Shown: positions 48,357-58,500, numbered from the stretch's first letter. The stretch is 64,000 nt of DNA from Paraburkholderia flava (GCF_004359985.1 NZ_SMRO01000004.1:1-64000), one strand, 5' to 3'. Numbers and translations: made by a program. Notes: generated by a model from the letters alone, not told the origin.

Positions 48357-49229
48357 TCAGTGCTCGCGTTGCGACGACCGCGCCGGATTCGCCCGGCCCT
48401 GCACCGCCTGCCACGCCCAGAACACATAGCCCGACAGTCCGTACAGCACGAACAGCCCGAACAGCATCAGCGGCGGATCGGACGACACCAGCACGAACGC
48501 GACCACCACGAGCAGGATCGCCGCGAACGGCACGCGATGCCGGACGTCGAGCGCCTTGCCGCTGTAGAACGGCGCATTCGATACCATCGTCACGCCTGCA
48601 TAGACGGTCAGCGCGAACGCGACCCATGGCAGCCAGACGAGCTTGAGCGGCACGCGGTTGTCGGTCGCGAGCCACACGAAGCCCGCGATCAGCGCGGCCG
48701 CAGCCGGGCTCGGCATGCCCTGGAAAAAACGCTTGTCGACGACGCCGATGTTCGTGTTGAAGCGCGCGAGCCGCAGCGCCGCTCCCGAGCAGTAGACGAA
48801 CGCCGCGAGCCAGCCCCAGCGCCCCAGGTCTTTCAGGATCCACTCGTACATCACGAGCGCGGGCGCGACGCCGAACGACACCATGTCCGACAGACTGTCG
48901 AACTGCTCGCCGAACGCGCTTTGCGTGTGCGTCATCCGCGCGACGCGACCGTCCATTCCGTCGAGCACCATCGCGACGAAGATCGCGATCGCCGCGACTT
49001 CGAAGCGCACGTTCATCGCCTGCACGACGGCGAAGAAGCCGCAGAACAGTGCGGCAGTAGTAAACGCATTGGGCAGCAGGTAAATGCCCCGCTTGCGCAG
49101 AAACTGCTGACGCCGCGCGCGGCGGCTGTCGGTCACCACCGGCTCCGGCACCACCGGCTTGTTGCGGCGGAACGGACGCGGCGACGGTGCGCCGCCCTGA
49201 CGCGGACGACGCGGTTTGAATGCGGCCAT
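48357..49229 (-). CDS. pssA: CDP-diacylglycerol--serine O-phosphatidyltransferase
   Basis: A 290-residue membrane enzyme making phosphatidylserine. The CDP-alcohol phosphatidyltransferase motif is complete: DGMDGRVARMTHTQSAFGEQ, then FDSLSD, with the spaced aspartates that bind metal. A basic cytoplasmic N-terminus of about 50 residues precedes the first helix. Follows psd by 20 bp; the two enzymes act in sequence toward phosphatidylethanolamine. Confidence 0.95.
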   Translation of the reverse strand: MAAFKPRRPRQGGAPSPRPFRRNKPVVPEPVVTDSRRARRQQFLRKRGIYLLPNAFTTAALFCGFFAVVQAMNVRFEVAAIAIFVAMVLDGMDGRVARMTHTQSAFGEQFDSLSDMVSFGVAPALVMYEWILKDLGRWGWLAAFVYCSGAALRLARFNTNIGVVDKRFFQGMPSPAAAALIAGFVWLATDNRVPLKLVWLPWVAFALTVYAGVTMVSNAPFYSGKALDVRHRVPFAAILLVVVAFVLVSSDPPLMLFGLFVLYGLSGYVFWAWQAVQGRANPARSSQREH

Positions 49230-49249
49230 CGGGAACTCCTTATGCCGGC

Positions 49250-49888
49250 TTACAGTTCAGCGAGGATCGTCGACGAAGCAGAAACCTTTTCGCCGATCGA
49301 CACACGAGGACGGCTGCCCACCGGCAGATACACGTCGACCCGCGAACCGAAGCGGATGAAACCATAACGTTGACCGCGCGTGAGCGGTTCGCCGGCGCGC
49401 ACGTAGCAGAGAATGCGGCGCGCGATCAAACCGGCGATCTGCACCGACGTCACCGTATGACCGCTCGCGGTTTCGATCACGAGCGCGTTGCGTTCGTTCT
49501 CGAGCGACGCCTTGTCGACCGCGGCGTTCAGATACGCGCCCGGAAAATACTCGACCTTCGAGATCGCGCCGTCGACCGGCGAGCGCTGCGAATGCACGTT
49601 GAACACGTTCATGAATACGCTGATCTTCAGCGACTCGCGATTCGCGTAAGGATCGTGCGCGGTTTCGACCGCGACGATGCGGCCGTCGGCGGGACACAGC
49701 ACTGCATTCGCCTGCGTGGGAATGGGCCGAGCCGGATCGCGGAAGAACTGCACGACGAAAATGAGCAGCAGCCAGAACGGCCACGCAAAGCCGAACCCCG
49801 CGACGGCATGGATCAGCAGCACGACGACGGCGGCGATCGCGATGAACGGCCAGCCTTCGCGCGCGATGATCGGATGAGGGTAATTCAT
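49250..49888 (-). CDS. psd: Phosphatidylserine decarboxylase (short form)
   Basis: A 212-residue decarboxylase converting phosphatidylserine to phosphatidylethanolamine, of the short Psd type. Self-cleavage occurs at the Gly-Ser of [11 protein letters not shown] to generate a pyruvoyl group. Two N-terminal membrane helices anchor the beta chain. ATG 49888 chosen; the upstream in-frame extension crosses the terminator. Co-oriented with pssA. Confidence 0.94.
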   Translation of the reverse strand: MNYPHPIIAREGWPFIAIAAVVVLLIHAVAGFGFAWPFWLLLIFVVQFFRDPARPIPTQANAVLCPADGRIVAVETAHDPYANRESLKISVFMNVFNVHSQRSPVDGAISKVEYFPGAYLNAAVDKASLENERNALVIETASGHTVTSVQIAGLIARRILCYVRAGEPLTRGQRYGFIRFGSRVDVYLPVGSRPRVSIGEKVSASSTILAEL

Positions 49889-49924
49889 GAGTGGCTTCAC
49901 TTTTTTGTAAAACCGTAGGATAGC

Positions 49925-49962
49925 AAAAGCCGTCCAGGGTTCAGCACACCTGGACGGCTTTT
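49925..49962 (-). terminator. Terminator between ilvC and psd
   Basis: Perfect 14-bp stem AAAAGCCGTCCAGG (49925-49938) with CCTGGACGGCTTTT (49949-49962). U-runs exist on both strands. On the minus strand it separates ilvC from psd in what would otherwise be one operon. Confidence 0.85.
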
Positions 49963-50041
49963 TGATGCGTTGCACACAGCGGCACGAAGAAAATGCGAAC
50001 TTCGCGCCGCCGTGGCAGCAAGACTCAAACGAAGCGCAAGC

Positions 50042-51166
<1,125 letters not shown>

Positions 51167-51658
51167 TCAAACCTTCAGGATGCGTTCGCCGCGCCCGATA
51201 CCGGAGCCGCCTGTGCGGACCGTTTCGAGAATCGCGGTGGCGTCGAGTCCTTCGAGGAACGCATCGAGCTTGTTGCTCGCACCCGTCAGTTCGATCGTGT
51301 AGGTCTTTTCGGTGACGTCGATGATGCGGCCGCGGAAAATATCCGACATCCGCTTCATCTCCTCACGCTCCTTGCCGACTGCCCTTACCTTGATCAGCAT
51401 CAGCTCGCGCTCGATGTGGGCGCCCTCTGTCAGGTCGACCACTTTCACCACCTCGATCAGGCGGTTCAGATGCTTCGTGATCTGTTCGATCACGTCGTCC
51501 GAGCCAATGGAAACGATGGTCATGCGCGACAGCGAATGGTCTTCGGTCGGGGCCACCGTCAAGGTTTCGATGTTGTACCCGCGTGCGGAAAAGAGACCCA
51601 CCACGCGCGACAGCGCGCCGGGTTCGTTCTCCAGCAGGACGGAAATGATGTGTCTCAT
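51167..51658 (-). CDS. ilvH: Acetolactate synthase small subunit
   Basis: A 163-residue regulatory subunit with an ACT domain (MRHIISVLLENEPGALSRV) and a C-terminal activation domain. It confers valine feedback on the catalytic subunit encoded just upstream. ATG 51658 matches the family start. Confidence 0.97.
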   Translation of the reverse strand: MRHIISVLLENEPGALSRVVGLFSARGYNIETLTVAPTEDHSLSRMTIVSIGSDDVIEQITKHLNRLIEVVKVVDLTEGAHIERELMLIKVRAVGKEREEMKRMSDIFRGRIIDVTEKTYTIELTGASNKLDAFLEGLDATAILETVRTGGSGIGRGERILKV

Positions 51659-51763
51659 GTTCGCTTCTTCCAGATGATTGATCGACGTAGCGGAGTTCGT
51701 GCCGCTTCGCCCGTTCGCGCCCTTCGTGAAAGCGCACATGGCGAAGCCGGCAAACGAAACCCG

Positions 51764-53530
51764 TTATAGGTCTTCCGACCCGAGCAGCATCTCGGTGATG
51801 CCCTTGCCGGCCTGAACCATCGGCCAGACGTTCTCGGTGGGATCGGTCTGGAAGTCGAGAAACACCGTGCGATCCTTCAGACGCAGCGCTTCCTTCAGCG
51901 CCGGCTCGACATCCGCGGTCTTTTCGATGCGCATGCCGACGTGGCCGTACGCCTCGGCGAGCTTCACGAAATCGGGCAGCGCATCCATGTACGAATGCGA
52001 ATAGCGCTTGCTGTATTCGATCTGCTGCCATTGGCGCACCATGCCCAGATAGCGGTTGTTCAGCGAAATGATCTTCACGGGCGTGTTGTACTGCTTGCAG
52101 GTCGACAGCTCCTGAATGCACATCTGGATCGAGCCTTCGCCGGTGATACACAGCACGTCGTCGTCCGGGTGCGCGATCTTCACGCCCATCGCCGCCGGCA
52201 GGCCGAAGCCCATCGTGCCGAGGCCACCGGAGTTGATCCAGCGACGCGGCTTGTTGAAGCGATAGAACTGCGCGGCCCACATCTGGTGCTGGCCGACGTC
52301 CGAACACACGAACGCGTTACCGTCGGTCAGTTCGTACGCCTTTTCCACCACGTATTGCGGCTTGATGATCTCGCTCTTGCGATCGAACTTCAGGCAGTCT
52401 TTCGCGCGCCATTCCTCGATGTCCTTCCACCATTGCGCGAGCGCGGCGGTGTCCGGGCCGTGTTCGGCGGTCTGCAGCTGTTCGATCAGTTCCTTCAGCA
52501 CTTCCTTCACGTCGCCGACGATCGGGATATCGACCTTCACGCGTTTCGAGATCGAAGACGGATCGATGTCGATGTGAATGATCTTGCGCGGCCGCGACGC
52601 GAAGTGCGCCGGATCGCCGATCACGCGGTCGTCGAAGCGCGCACCGATTGCGATCAGCACGTCGCAGTGCTGCATCGCCATGTTCGCTTCGTAGGTGCCG
52701 TGCATGCCGAGCATGCCGAGGAATTTCTTGTCGCTTGCGCGATAGCCGCCCAGGCCCATCAGCGTGTTCGTGACCGGATAGCCGAGCAGATCGGCGAACT
52801 GGTTCAGTTCGCGCGCCGCATCGGCGAGGATGATCCCGCCGCCCGTGTAGATGTACGGACGCTGCGCCGACAGCAGCAGCGAAACGGCTTTGCGGATCTG
52901 GCCGGAATGGCCCTTGGTCACGGGGTTGTACGAACGCAGTGCAACGTTCTTCAGCGGCTCGTAGCGGCACGGCGTCTTCGACACGTCTTTCGGAATGTCG
53001 ATCAGCACGGGGCCAGGCCGGCCGGTGCGTGCGATGTAGAACGCCTTTTTCACCGTCGCGGCGAGGTCGCGCACGTCCTTCACGAGGAAGTTGTGCTTCA
53101 CGCAGGGCCGCGTGATGCCGACCGTATCGCATTCCTGGAACGCATCCTGGCCGATCGCGGCAGTCGGCACCTGGCCGCTGATCACGACGAGCGGAATCGA
53201 ATCCATGTAGGCGGTGGCGATGCCGGTCACCGCATTGGTGACGCCGGGGCCGGAGGTCACGAGACACACGCCGACCTTGCCGGTCGAACGCGCATATGCA
53301 TCGGCCGCGTGGACCGCGGCTTGCTCGTGACGTACGAGAACGTGCTGGAATTTGTCCTGCTTGTACAGCTCGTCGTAGATGTAGAGTACCGAGCCGCCGG
53401 GATAGCCCCAGACGAATTCGACGTCTTCGTCGGCCAGTGCGCGCATGAGCACGGTGGCGCCGATAGAGTCAGCTTCGTGGGACGGAGTGGTATCCGACGT
53501 GGAGAATTCCGCGCTGGGCATGTTCATCAT
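51764..53530 (-). CDS. ilvB: Acetolactate synthase large subunit
   Basis: A 588-residue thiamine-diphosphate enzyme joining two pyruvates, or pyruvate and 2-oxobutyrate. The catalytic Glu lies in LVRHEQAAVHAADAYAR, and the ThDP/Mg motif is GEGSIQMCIQELSTCKQYN. Ribosome site AAAGGTGA; the ATG at 53530 (MMNMPSAEFS) is used, with later ATGs nearby possible. Could equally be named ilvI. Confidence 0.96.
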   Translation of the reverse strand: MMNMPSAEFSTSDTTPSHEADSIGATVLMRALADEDVEFVWGYPGGSVLYIYDELYKQDKFQHVLVRHEQAAVHAADAYARSTGKVGVCLVTSGPGVTNAVTGIATAYMDSIPLVVISGQVPTAAIGQDAFQECDTVGITRPCVKHNFLVKDVRDLAATVKKAFYIARTGRPGPVLIDIPKDVSKTPCRYEPLKNVALRSYNPVTKGHSGQIRKAVSLLLSAQRPYIYTGGGIILADAARELNQFADLLGYPVTNTLMGLGGYRASDKKFLGMLGMHGTYEANMAMQHCDVLIAIGARFDDRVIGDPAHFASRPRKIIHIDIDPSSISKRVKVDIPIVGDVKEVLKELIEQLQTAEHGPDTAALAQWWKDIEEWRAKDCLKFDRKSEIIKPQYVVEKAYELTDGNAFVCSDVGQHQMWAAQFYRFNKPRRWINSGGLGTMGFGLPAAMGVKIAHPDDDVLCITGEGSIQMCIQELSTCKQYNTPVKIISLNNRYLGMVRQWQQIEYSKRYSHSYMDALPDFVKLAEAYGHVGMRIEKTADVEPALKEALRLKDRTVFLDFQTDPTENVWPMVQAGKGITEMLLGSEDL

Positions 53531-53673
53531 TCACCTTTCGAATTTTCGGCAAAAAATTGATTGGGTGCTCTCTGCCGGGCTTGTGGCTCGGGTTCAAGCG
53601 GCGCGTCCAGTTGGCAGGCGGGCTTCTTGGGCCGCGCCTCAATTGAGACAGTCACTTATATTGCGAACCGCCG

Positions 53674-53702
53674 ACAATAGCGGCTCGACGCTGCGCGGTC
53701 AA
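53674..53702 (-). promoter_or_regulatory. Promoter of the ilvB-ilvH-ilvC operon
   Basis: On the minus strand TTGACC (53697-53702) and TATTGT (53674-53679) are 17 bases apart, predicting a leader of about 137 bases. No leader peptide rich in branched-chain residues was found in it. The 433-bp gap between ilvB and the sigma factor otherwise holds only the 12-bp tandem repeat described separately. Confidence 0.7.
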
Positions 53703-53904
53703 GCAAATAATGCCGCGGTGCAGCGTGTCGCACGGCGAGGCCGGTAAAAGCGGGACCGGCAAAGGGTCGGCGGGCGAATCAGCAGACCAGCTGCTTTCGT
53801 CTTGCCTGCTTCTGGCTTTCGTTAAACTCGCTGTCGTATGCCCGATGTGTCCGTCTTTCAACCCGGCGCGGCGAAAGTTTGCTAGCATCCGCGGGTTTTA
53901 CGAC

Positions 53905-53928
53905 ATTTTTCGAACGATTTTTCGAACG
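53905..53928 (+). repeat. Tandem 12-bp repeat upstream of the sigma-factor gene
   Basis: ATTTTTCGAACG occurs twice in immediate succession (53905-53916, 53917-53928), ending 35 bp before the sigma factor ATG. Each copy contains the palindrome TTCGAA and a GAAC core like that of many ECF -35 elements. Confidence 0.7.
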
Positions 53929-53963
53929 TTTACGCGCACGCTCGCTGCGCCGATTCCCAACGG

Positions 53964-54527
53964 ATGGCATCAGACAAGGAACTCGCCGATTTTCTGGCGG
54001 GCGTCGAAAGGCGCGCGTTCAAGCAGACGGTCTACGCCGTGCGGGACGACGACGCTGCACTCGATATCGTGCAGGACGCGATGATCAAGCTCGCCGAAAA
54101 ATACGGCGATCGTCCCCCCGCTGAGTTGCCGCTGCTGTTTCAGCGTATTCTCCAGAATGCGACGCACGACTATTTCCGTCGCCAGAAGGTACGCAATACG
54201 TGGGTCAGCCTGTTTTCGTCGCTCGGCGGCGCCGACGACGACGAATTCGATCCGCTCGAAACGTTCGAAGCGCAGGAAGGATCGGCGGGTGCCGAAAGCG
54301 GCGAACAGAAAGTCGAACGCGAACAGATCCTGCAACTGATCGACGATGAGATCCAAAAATTACCGGCACGTCAACGGGAGGCCTTTCTGATGCGTTACTG
54401 GGAAGATATGGATGTCGCCGAGACTGCCGCCGCTATGGGCTGCTCCGAAGGCAGCGTGAAAACACACTGCTCGCGGGCCACTCACACGCTGGCGCATGCG
54501 CTCAAGGCCAAAGGAATCACGCTATGA
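53964..54527 (+). CDS. ECF-type RNA polymerase sigma factor
   Basis: A 187-residue sigma-70 family protein of the extracytoplasmic-function group: region 2 with DIVQDAMIKLAEKYGD and THDYFRRQKVRNTWV, a linker rich in acidic residues (about 85-115), and region 4 with LPARQREAFLMRYWEDM and ETAAAMGCSEGSVKTHCSRA. Its stop overlaps the start of the DUF3619 gene by four bases. No cognate anti-sigma of a known family is seen; DUF3619 is the best candidate by position. Confidence 0.92.
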   Translation: MASDKELADFLAGVERRAFKQTVYAVRDDDAALDIVQDAMIKLAEKYGDRPPAELPLLFQRILQNATHDYFRRQKVRNTWVSLFSSLGGADDDEFDPLETFEAQEGSAGAESGEQKVEREQILQLIDDEIQKLPARQREAFLMRYWEDMDVAETAAAMGCSEGSVKTHCSRATHTLAHALKAKGITL

Positions 54528-54943
54528 GCTCCGCTCTCGATACTAAAGAACTCGAGTTTGCGCGGCAGCTGCGCCGCGCGCTTGATGAAAACGCGGCCAG
54601 CCTCCCGCCCGCTACCGTCGACCGCCTCGCTGCGGCACGTCGTGTCGCCCTCGCCCGCAAGAAACCCGAACCCGCCGCCGCGCCCGTGTTCGTCCCCGCG
54701 CTCGCCGGCATGCCGGCCGGTCTCCCGCAGGCTCCGCAACGCCGCCCGTCGACGCTGCGCCGCTTCGCGCTGGCGTGGCCGCTCGTCGCGCTGGTCGTCA
54801 GCCTCGTCGCGATCGCGTACTGGGAAGACCAGCAACGTACCGCCGAACTCGCGGACATCGACGCCGCGATGCTGAGCGACGACCTGCCGCTCAACGCGTA
54901 CCTGGATCACGGTTTCAACGCGTATCTGTCGCGCGCGCATTGA
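54524..54943 (+). CDS. DUF3619 single-pass membrane protein (candidate anti-sigma factor)
   Basis: A 139-residue protein with a cytoplasmic N-terminal part of about 85 residues, one transmembrane helix (LAWPLVALVVSLVAIAYW, about residues 87-104) and a short outer end. That topology, plus the ATGA overlap with the sigma-factor gene, is what membrane anti-sigma factors usually show, although no ZAS-type His-Cys motif is present. The role is inference; the family has no known function. Confidence 0.8.
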   Translation: MSSALDTKELEFARQLRRALDENAASLPPATVDRLAAARRVALARKKPEPAAAPVFVPALAGMPAGLPQAPQRRPSTLRRFALAWPLVALVVSLVAIAYWEDQQRTAELADIDAAMLSDDLPLNAYLDHGFNAYLSRAH

Positions 54944-54959
54944 GCGGGAGAGTCTACGG

Positions 54960-55694
54960 GTGAGCTACAAGCGCGGCCTCGCCGTTGTCTTCGGGTGCGC
55001 AATCGCAGCCCTGGTGGCGTTCGCCGCCACCTACCCGCGCTTCTATCCGTCGCCGTCCCAGGCCGTCCGGCCGTCCGGTCCCGCCATCAAAGCCGCCACG
55101 CCGTCGCTGTCGGTCGAACTACCCGGCCTGCCGACCAACAATAATCCGCTCGCCTGGGCGCGTCTCTCCAACGCCGAGCGCGTCGCGCTCGCGCCGTTCG
55201 CCAGCCAGTGGGACACCTTCAGCGACGAACGCCGCCGCAAGTGGCTGAAGATCGCTTCGCGCTATTCGAAGCTGTCGCCGGATGCGCAAAAGCGGCTGCA
55301 CGACCGGATGACCGAGTGGACCCGCATGACGCCGGAACAGCGCCGTGTCGCGCGTGAGAACTACCAGGTCTCGAAGGAACTGCCGCGCGAAACCCGCCAG
55401 AACGCGTGGAAGGCCTACCAGCAGTTGCCCGAAGAACTGAAGGAGCGGCTTGCCGCGAGCGAGCGCAAACGGCGCCCGACTGTGGTCAGCGCGCCGCCGT
55501 CCGGCAAGACCGAGGTCAAGGATCTCGACAAGCTCAATGCGAAGGGGCATGGCGCGAGCGGCGCAGCAGCAGCGTCCGCCGGGGCTGCCGGTGCATTGCC
55601 CACACCGGCTATTCCGGCCGCCGGCAGCTTCGTGCCGGCCACGCCGATTCCGGTATCGCCTTCCGAAGCGCCGTCGATCTTCAACGGTTCCTGA
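54960..55694 (+). CDS. DUF3106 protein, membrane-anchored with LxPEQR-type repeats
   Basis: A 244-residue protein with an N-terminal hydrophobic segment (VVFGCAIAALVAFAA, about residues 9-23) followed by an exported region. Between about 60 and 160 a helical pattern recurs: WARLSNAERVALAPF, WDTFSDERRRKWLKIA, KLSPDAQKRLHDRM and RMTPEQRRVARENY. This is like periplasmic CpxP/ZraP-type proteins only in style, which I cannot verify by alignment. The tail is A/P/G-rich. GTG start. Third gene of the sigma operon. Confidence 0.82.
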   Translation: MSYKRGLAVVFGCAIAALVAFAATYPRFYPSPSQAVRPSGPAIKAATPSLSVELPGLPTNNNPLAWARLSNAERVALAPFASQWDTFSDERRRKWLKIASRYSKLSPDAQKRLHDRMTEWTRMTPEQRRVARENYQVSKELPRETRQNAWKAYQQLPEELKERLAASERKRRPTVVSAPPSGKTEVKDLDKLNAKGHGASGAAAASAGAAGALPTPAIPAAGSFVPATPIPVSPSEAPSIFNGS

Positions 55695-55724
55695 GCCCCC
55701 TCAAGTCCTCTCGCACCCGATCCC

Positions 55725-56258
55725 GTGACCGATTCCGCCGCCGTGCCCGATCTCGCGTTGCCCCCTAGTCCTGTTCCCGGTTCGACCGTGCCCACCATCC
55801 GTCGCCGTCTCGCGACGATGGTCTACGAAGGCGTGATCCTGTTCGGCGTCGTGTTCCTCGCCGCTTACCTGTTCAGCACGCTCACGCAGCAGCGCAACGG
55901 CCTCACGCATCACAATCTGCTCGCCTCGTGGATCGGGCTCGTCGTCGGCGTGTATTTCGTGTGGTTCTGGACGCACAGCGGCCAGACGCTGCCGATGAAA
56001 ACCTGGCGCGTGCGCGTCGTCGATGCCAACCACGCGCCGGTCACCACGCCGCGCGCAATACTGCGTTATGTGCTCGCGTGGCTGTGGTTTCTACCGCCGC
56101 TCGCACTGCATCCGCTGCTCGGACTCGCGGTACCGCAGACGCTCGTGATCGCCGCGATCTGGTTCGCGCTGTGGGCCGCAACGGCCCTCTTCGGCACGCA
56201 GCGACAATTCCTGCACGACCGGCTCGCGGGGACGCGCATCGTCGCTGTGGCGCGTTAG
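55725..56258 (+). CDS. RDD family membrane protein
   Basis: A 177-residue membrane protein of the RDD family with about three to four helices. The defining Arg and Asp residues are seen in PTIRRRLATMVYEGVILFG and LHDRLAGTRIV. Starts at GTG 55725, 31 bp after DUF3106. RDD proteins have mixed or unknown roles, some in ion homeostasis. Last gene of the sigma-factor operon. Confidence 0.88.
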   Translation: MTDSAAVPDLALPPSPVPGSTVPTIRRRLATMVYEGVILFGVVFLAAYLFSTLTQQRNGLTHHNLLASWIGLVVGVYFVWFWTHSGQTLPMKTWRVRVVDANHAPVTTPRAILRYVLAWLWFLPPLALHPLLGLAVPQTLVIAAIWFALWAATALFGTQRQFLHDRLAGTRIVAVAR

Positions 56259-56397
56259 ACACACCCGACACACGTACGCGCGTCGATCGACGCACACGGC
56301 AAGCACCTCGAACTCACGCAAGTTCACGCGCAGAACCCCGCCCAGCAACGACGCGCCGTAGCCACAACGCAATCGGCGTAATAAGAACTTCTCGTGA

Positions 56398-56415
56398 CTG
56401 TCACGGCGCAGTCAC
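56398..56415 (+). promoter_or_regulatory. Pho-box-like direct repeat
   Basis: CTGTCAC (56398-56404) and CAGTCAC (56409-56415) are separated by four bases, giving the 11-bp period of a PhoB site (consensus half-site CTGTCAT). It lies 45 bp upstream of the metallophosphoesterase start. The first half-site also belongs to a palindrome GTGACTGTCAC, and no good -10 follows at the usual distance. Confidence 0.5.
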
Positions 56416-56459
56416 GCGCCAATGGCCGAATGCGTGTACCGCAACTCGACGCGTGAGCC

Positions 56460-57404
56460 ATGGACCCCAAAACGTCCGCGACTTCCCTGTTCCGCCAGAT
56501 TGGCCCGAGCGTCGACCCCGTCGCGTTCCGGCCTCACTCCTCCCCCGGCAGTGCGCTGCCATTGCCTCTCGCTCCCTCGCCACCCGCCGCGAACGATACG
56601 CAACGTGATGAGGATGGCGAAGCATCGCACCGCTATCGCACGATCTGGCTGTCGGACATTCACCTCGGTTCGAGCGGCTGTCAGGCGACGTATCTGCTCG
56701 ACTTCCTGCGGCATAACGAATCCGAGTACCTGTACCTCGTCGGCGACATCATCGACGGCTGGCAGCTGAAAAAAGGCTGGTACTGGCCGCAGGCGCACAA
56801 CGACGTCGTGCAGAAAATTTTGCGCAAGGCGCGCAAGGGCACGCAGGTCGTGTTCATCCCGGGCAATCACGACGAAGCCGCGCGACAGTTCTGCGACCTC
56901 GCGTTCGGCGACATCCACGTGCGCGGCGAAGCGTTCCACACGACGCTCGCAGGCAAGCGTCTGTGGATCGTGCACGGCGATCTGTTCGACGGCGTGATCC
57001 AGCACGCGAAGTGGCTCGCGTATCTCGGCGACACGCTGTACACGCTGATCCTCGTGCTGAACCGCTGGTTCAACCGCATCCGCAGCCGCTTCGGCTTCCA
57101 GTACTGGTCGCTGTCGCAGTACCTGAAGCATCAGGTGAAAAACGCGGTGAATTTCATCTCGTCGTTCGAGCGCGTGATGACCGACGAAGCGCGTCGTCGC
57201 GGCTGCGACGGCGTCGTGTGCGGCCACATCCACAAGGCCGAGATTCGCGACATCGACGGCGTGCTTTATTGCAACGACGGCGACTGGGTCGAAAGCCTGT
57301 CGGCGCTCGTCGAGACGTTCGAAGGCGAACTCAAGGTGATCTACTGGACCGTGATGCGCTCGCCGGAAGGCAGCACACAGAAAGCGCCGGCCACCACCGC
57401 CTGA
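56460..57404 (+). CDS. Metallophosphoesterase, LpxH/PlcP-like
   Basis: A 314-residue calcineurin-fold phosphoesterase. The two-metal site is complete: WLSDIHLGSSG, LVGDIIDGW, PGNHDEAA, IVHGDLFDG and CGHIHKAEI. The sequence between them (KKGWYWPQAHNDVVQKILRK, then KNAVNFISSFE) closely resembles the phospholipase C PlcP of Sinorhizobium meliloti, often misnamed UDP-2,3-diacylglucosamine hydrolase. PlcP cuts membrane phospholipids to diacylglycerol under phosphate starvation. A glycosyltransferase gene follows, as in known plcP-agt pairs. Confidence 0.85.
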   Translation: MDPKTSATSLFRQIGPSVDPVAFRPHSSPGSALPLPLAPSPPAANDTQRDEDGEASHRYRTIWLSDIHLGSSGCQATYLLDFLRHNESEYLYLVGDIIDGWQLKKGWYWPQAHNDVVQKILRKARKGTQVVFIPGNHDEAARQFCDLAFGDIHVRGEAFHTTLAGKRLWIVHGDLFDGVIQHAKWLAYLGDTLYTLILVLNRWFNRIRSRFGFQYWSLSQYLKHQVKNAVNFISSFERVMTDEARRRGCDGVVCGHIHKAEIRDIDGVLYCNDGDWVESLSALVETFEGELKVIYWTVMRSPEGSTQKAPATTA

Positions 57405-57468
57405 TGCACGCGAACCGCACACACCGATTTGCGTTTTACTCCGATTCACTTCGACAGGGCCTGAACCG

Positions 57469-58500
57469 ATGAAGATCATGATCGTCACCGATGCATGGGA
57501 GCCGCAGGTCAACGGCGTCGTTCGCACGCTGAAGAACACCACACGCGAACTCGCCGCGCTCGGCCATCGCATCGACATGCTGACGCCGCTCGAATTCAAG
57601 ACGATTCCGTGCCCGACCTACCCCGAGATCCGTCTGTCGCTGCTGCCGAAAGGCAAGCTGCGTCGACGCATCGACGAGTTCGCGCCCGACGCGCTGCACA
57701 TCGCGACCGAAGGTCCGCTCGGCCTCGCCGCGCGCGCGTATGCGATCTCGCACAAGTTGCCGTTCACGACCGCGTATCACACACGCTTTCCCGAGTACGT
57801 GCAGGCGCGCTTCGGCATTCCGTTGTCGGCGACGTATAAGTTCCTGCACTGGTTCCACAAGCCGTCGCTTGCAGTGATGGCGCCGACGCCGATCGTCAAG
57901 AGCGATCTCGAGAAATTCGGCTTCACGAACGTCGTGCTGTGGACGCGCGGCGTCGACCTCGACATCTTCCACCAGATGGATTCGAAGGTGCTCAACAGCG
58001 CGCGGCCGATCTTCCTGTACGTCGGACGCGTAGCCGTCGAGAAGAACGTCGAGGCATTCCTGAAGCTCGACTTGCCGGGCTCGAAGTGGGTCGCCGGCGA
58101 AGGGCCTGCTCTTGCCGAACTGAAGTCGCGCTATCCGCAGGCGAACTATCTCGGCGTGCTGACGCAGGCTGAACTCGCGAAGGTCTACGCGGCCGCCGAC
58201 GTGTTCGTGTTCCCGAGCCGCACCGATACGTTCGGTCTCGTGCTGCTCGAAGCGCTCGCGTGCGGTACGCCGGTCGCGGCGTATCCGGTGACCGGTCCGA
58301 TCGACGTGCTCGGCGACGGTGGCGCCGGCGCAATGCACGAGGACCTGCGCGAAGCGTGTCTCGAAGCGTTGAAGATCGATCGCCAGCATGCACGCGCATG
58401 GGCCGAACGCTTCTCGTGGGCTGCGGCGTCCGCGCAGTTCGCCGCGCATCTGAAACCGCTGCAGCGCGAATCGTTCGCCGAGAACAGCGCCGCCGCGTGA
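57469..58500 (+). CDS. GT4-family glycosyltransferase (candidate Agt-like glycolipid synthase)
   Basis: A 343-residue GT-B glycosyltransferase. The N-terminus MKIMIVTDAWEPQVNGVVRT is typical of diacylglycerol or lipid-linked sugar transferases, and the donor site reads SRTDTFGLVLLEALACGTP. No transmembrane segment. Being 64 bp downstream of a PlcP-like gene and overlapping a diacylglycerol kinase gene, it may add sugar to diacylglycerol to make phosphate-free glycolipid. The sugar donor is not predictable. Confidence 0.85.
   Translation: MKIMIVTDAWEPQVNGVVRTLKNTTRELAALGHRIDMLTPLEFKTIPCPTYPEIRLSLLPKGKLRRRIDEFAPDALHIATEGPLGLAARAYAISHKLPFTTAYHTRFPEYVQARFGIPLSATYKFLHWFHKPSLAVMAPTPIVKSDLEKFGFTNVVLWTRGVDLDIFHQMDSKVLNSARPIFLYVGRVAVEKNVEAFLKLDLPGSKWVAGEGPALAELKSRYPQANYLGVLTQAELAKVYAAADVFVFPSRTDTFGLVLLEALACGTPVAAYPVTGPIDVLGDGGAGAMHEDLREACLEALKIDRQHARAWAERFSWAAASAQFAAHLKPLQRESFAENSAAA

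Noticed and set aside
53531..53667. Possible leader peptide in the ilvB leader (GTG at about 53661)
   Set aside because: The frame contains few branched-chain codons and no hairpin-terminator was found, so attenuation is not supported.
56395..56415. Inverted-repeat reading (TGACTG with CAGTCA) of the site upstream of the PlcP-like gene
   Set aside because: Possible, but the 11-bp direct spacing and the gene content favour a PhoB-type site; kept as a caveat.
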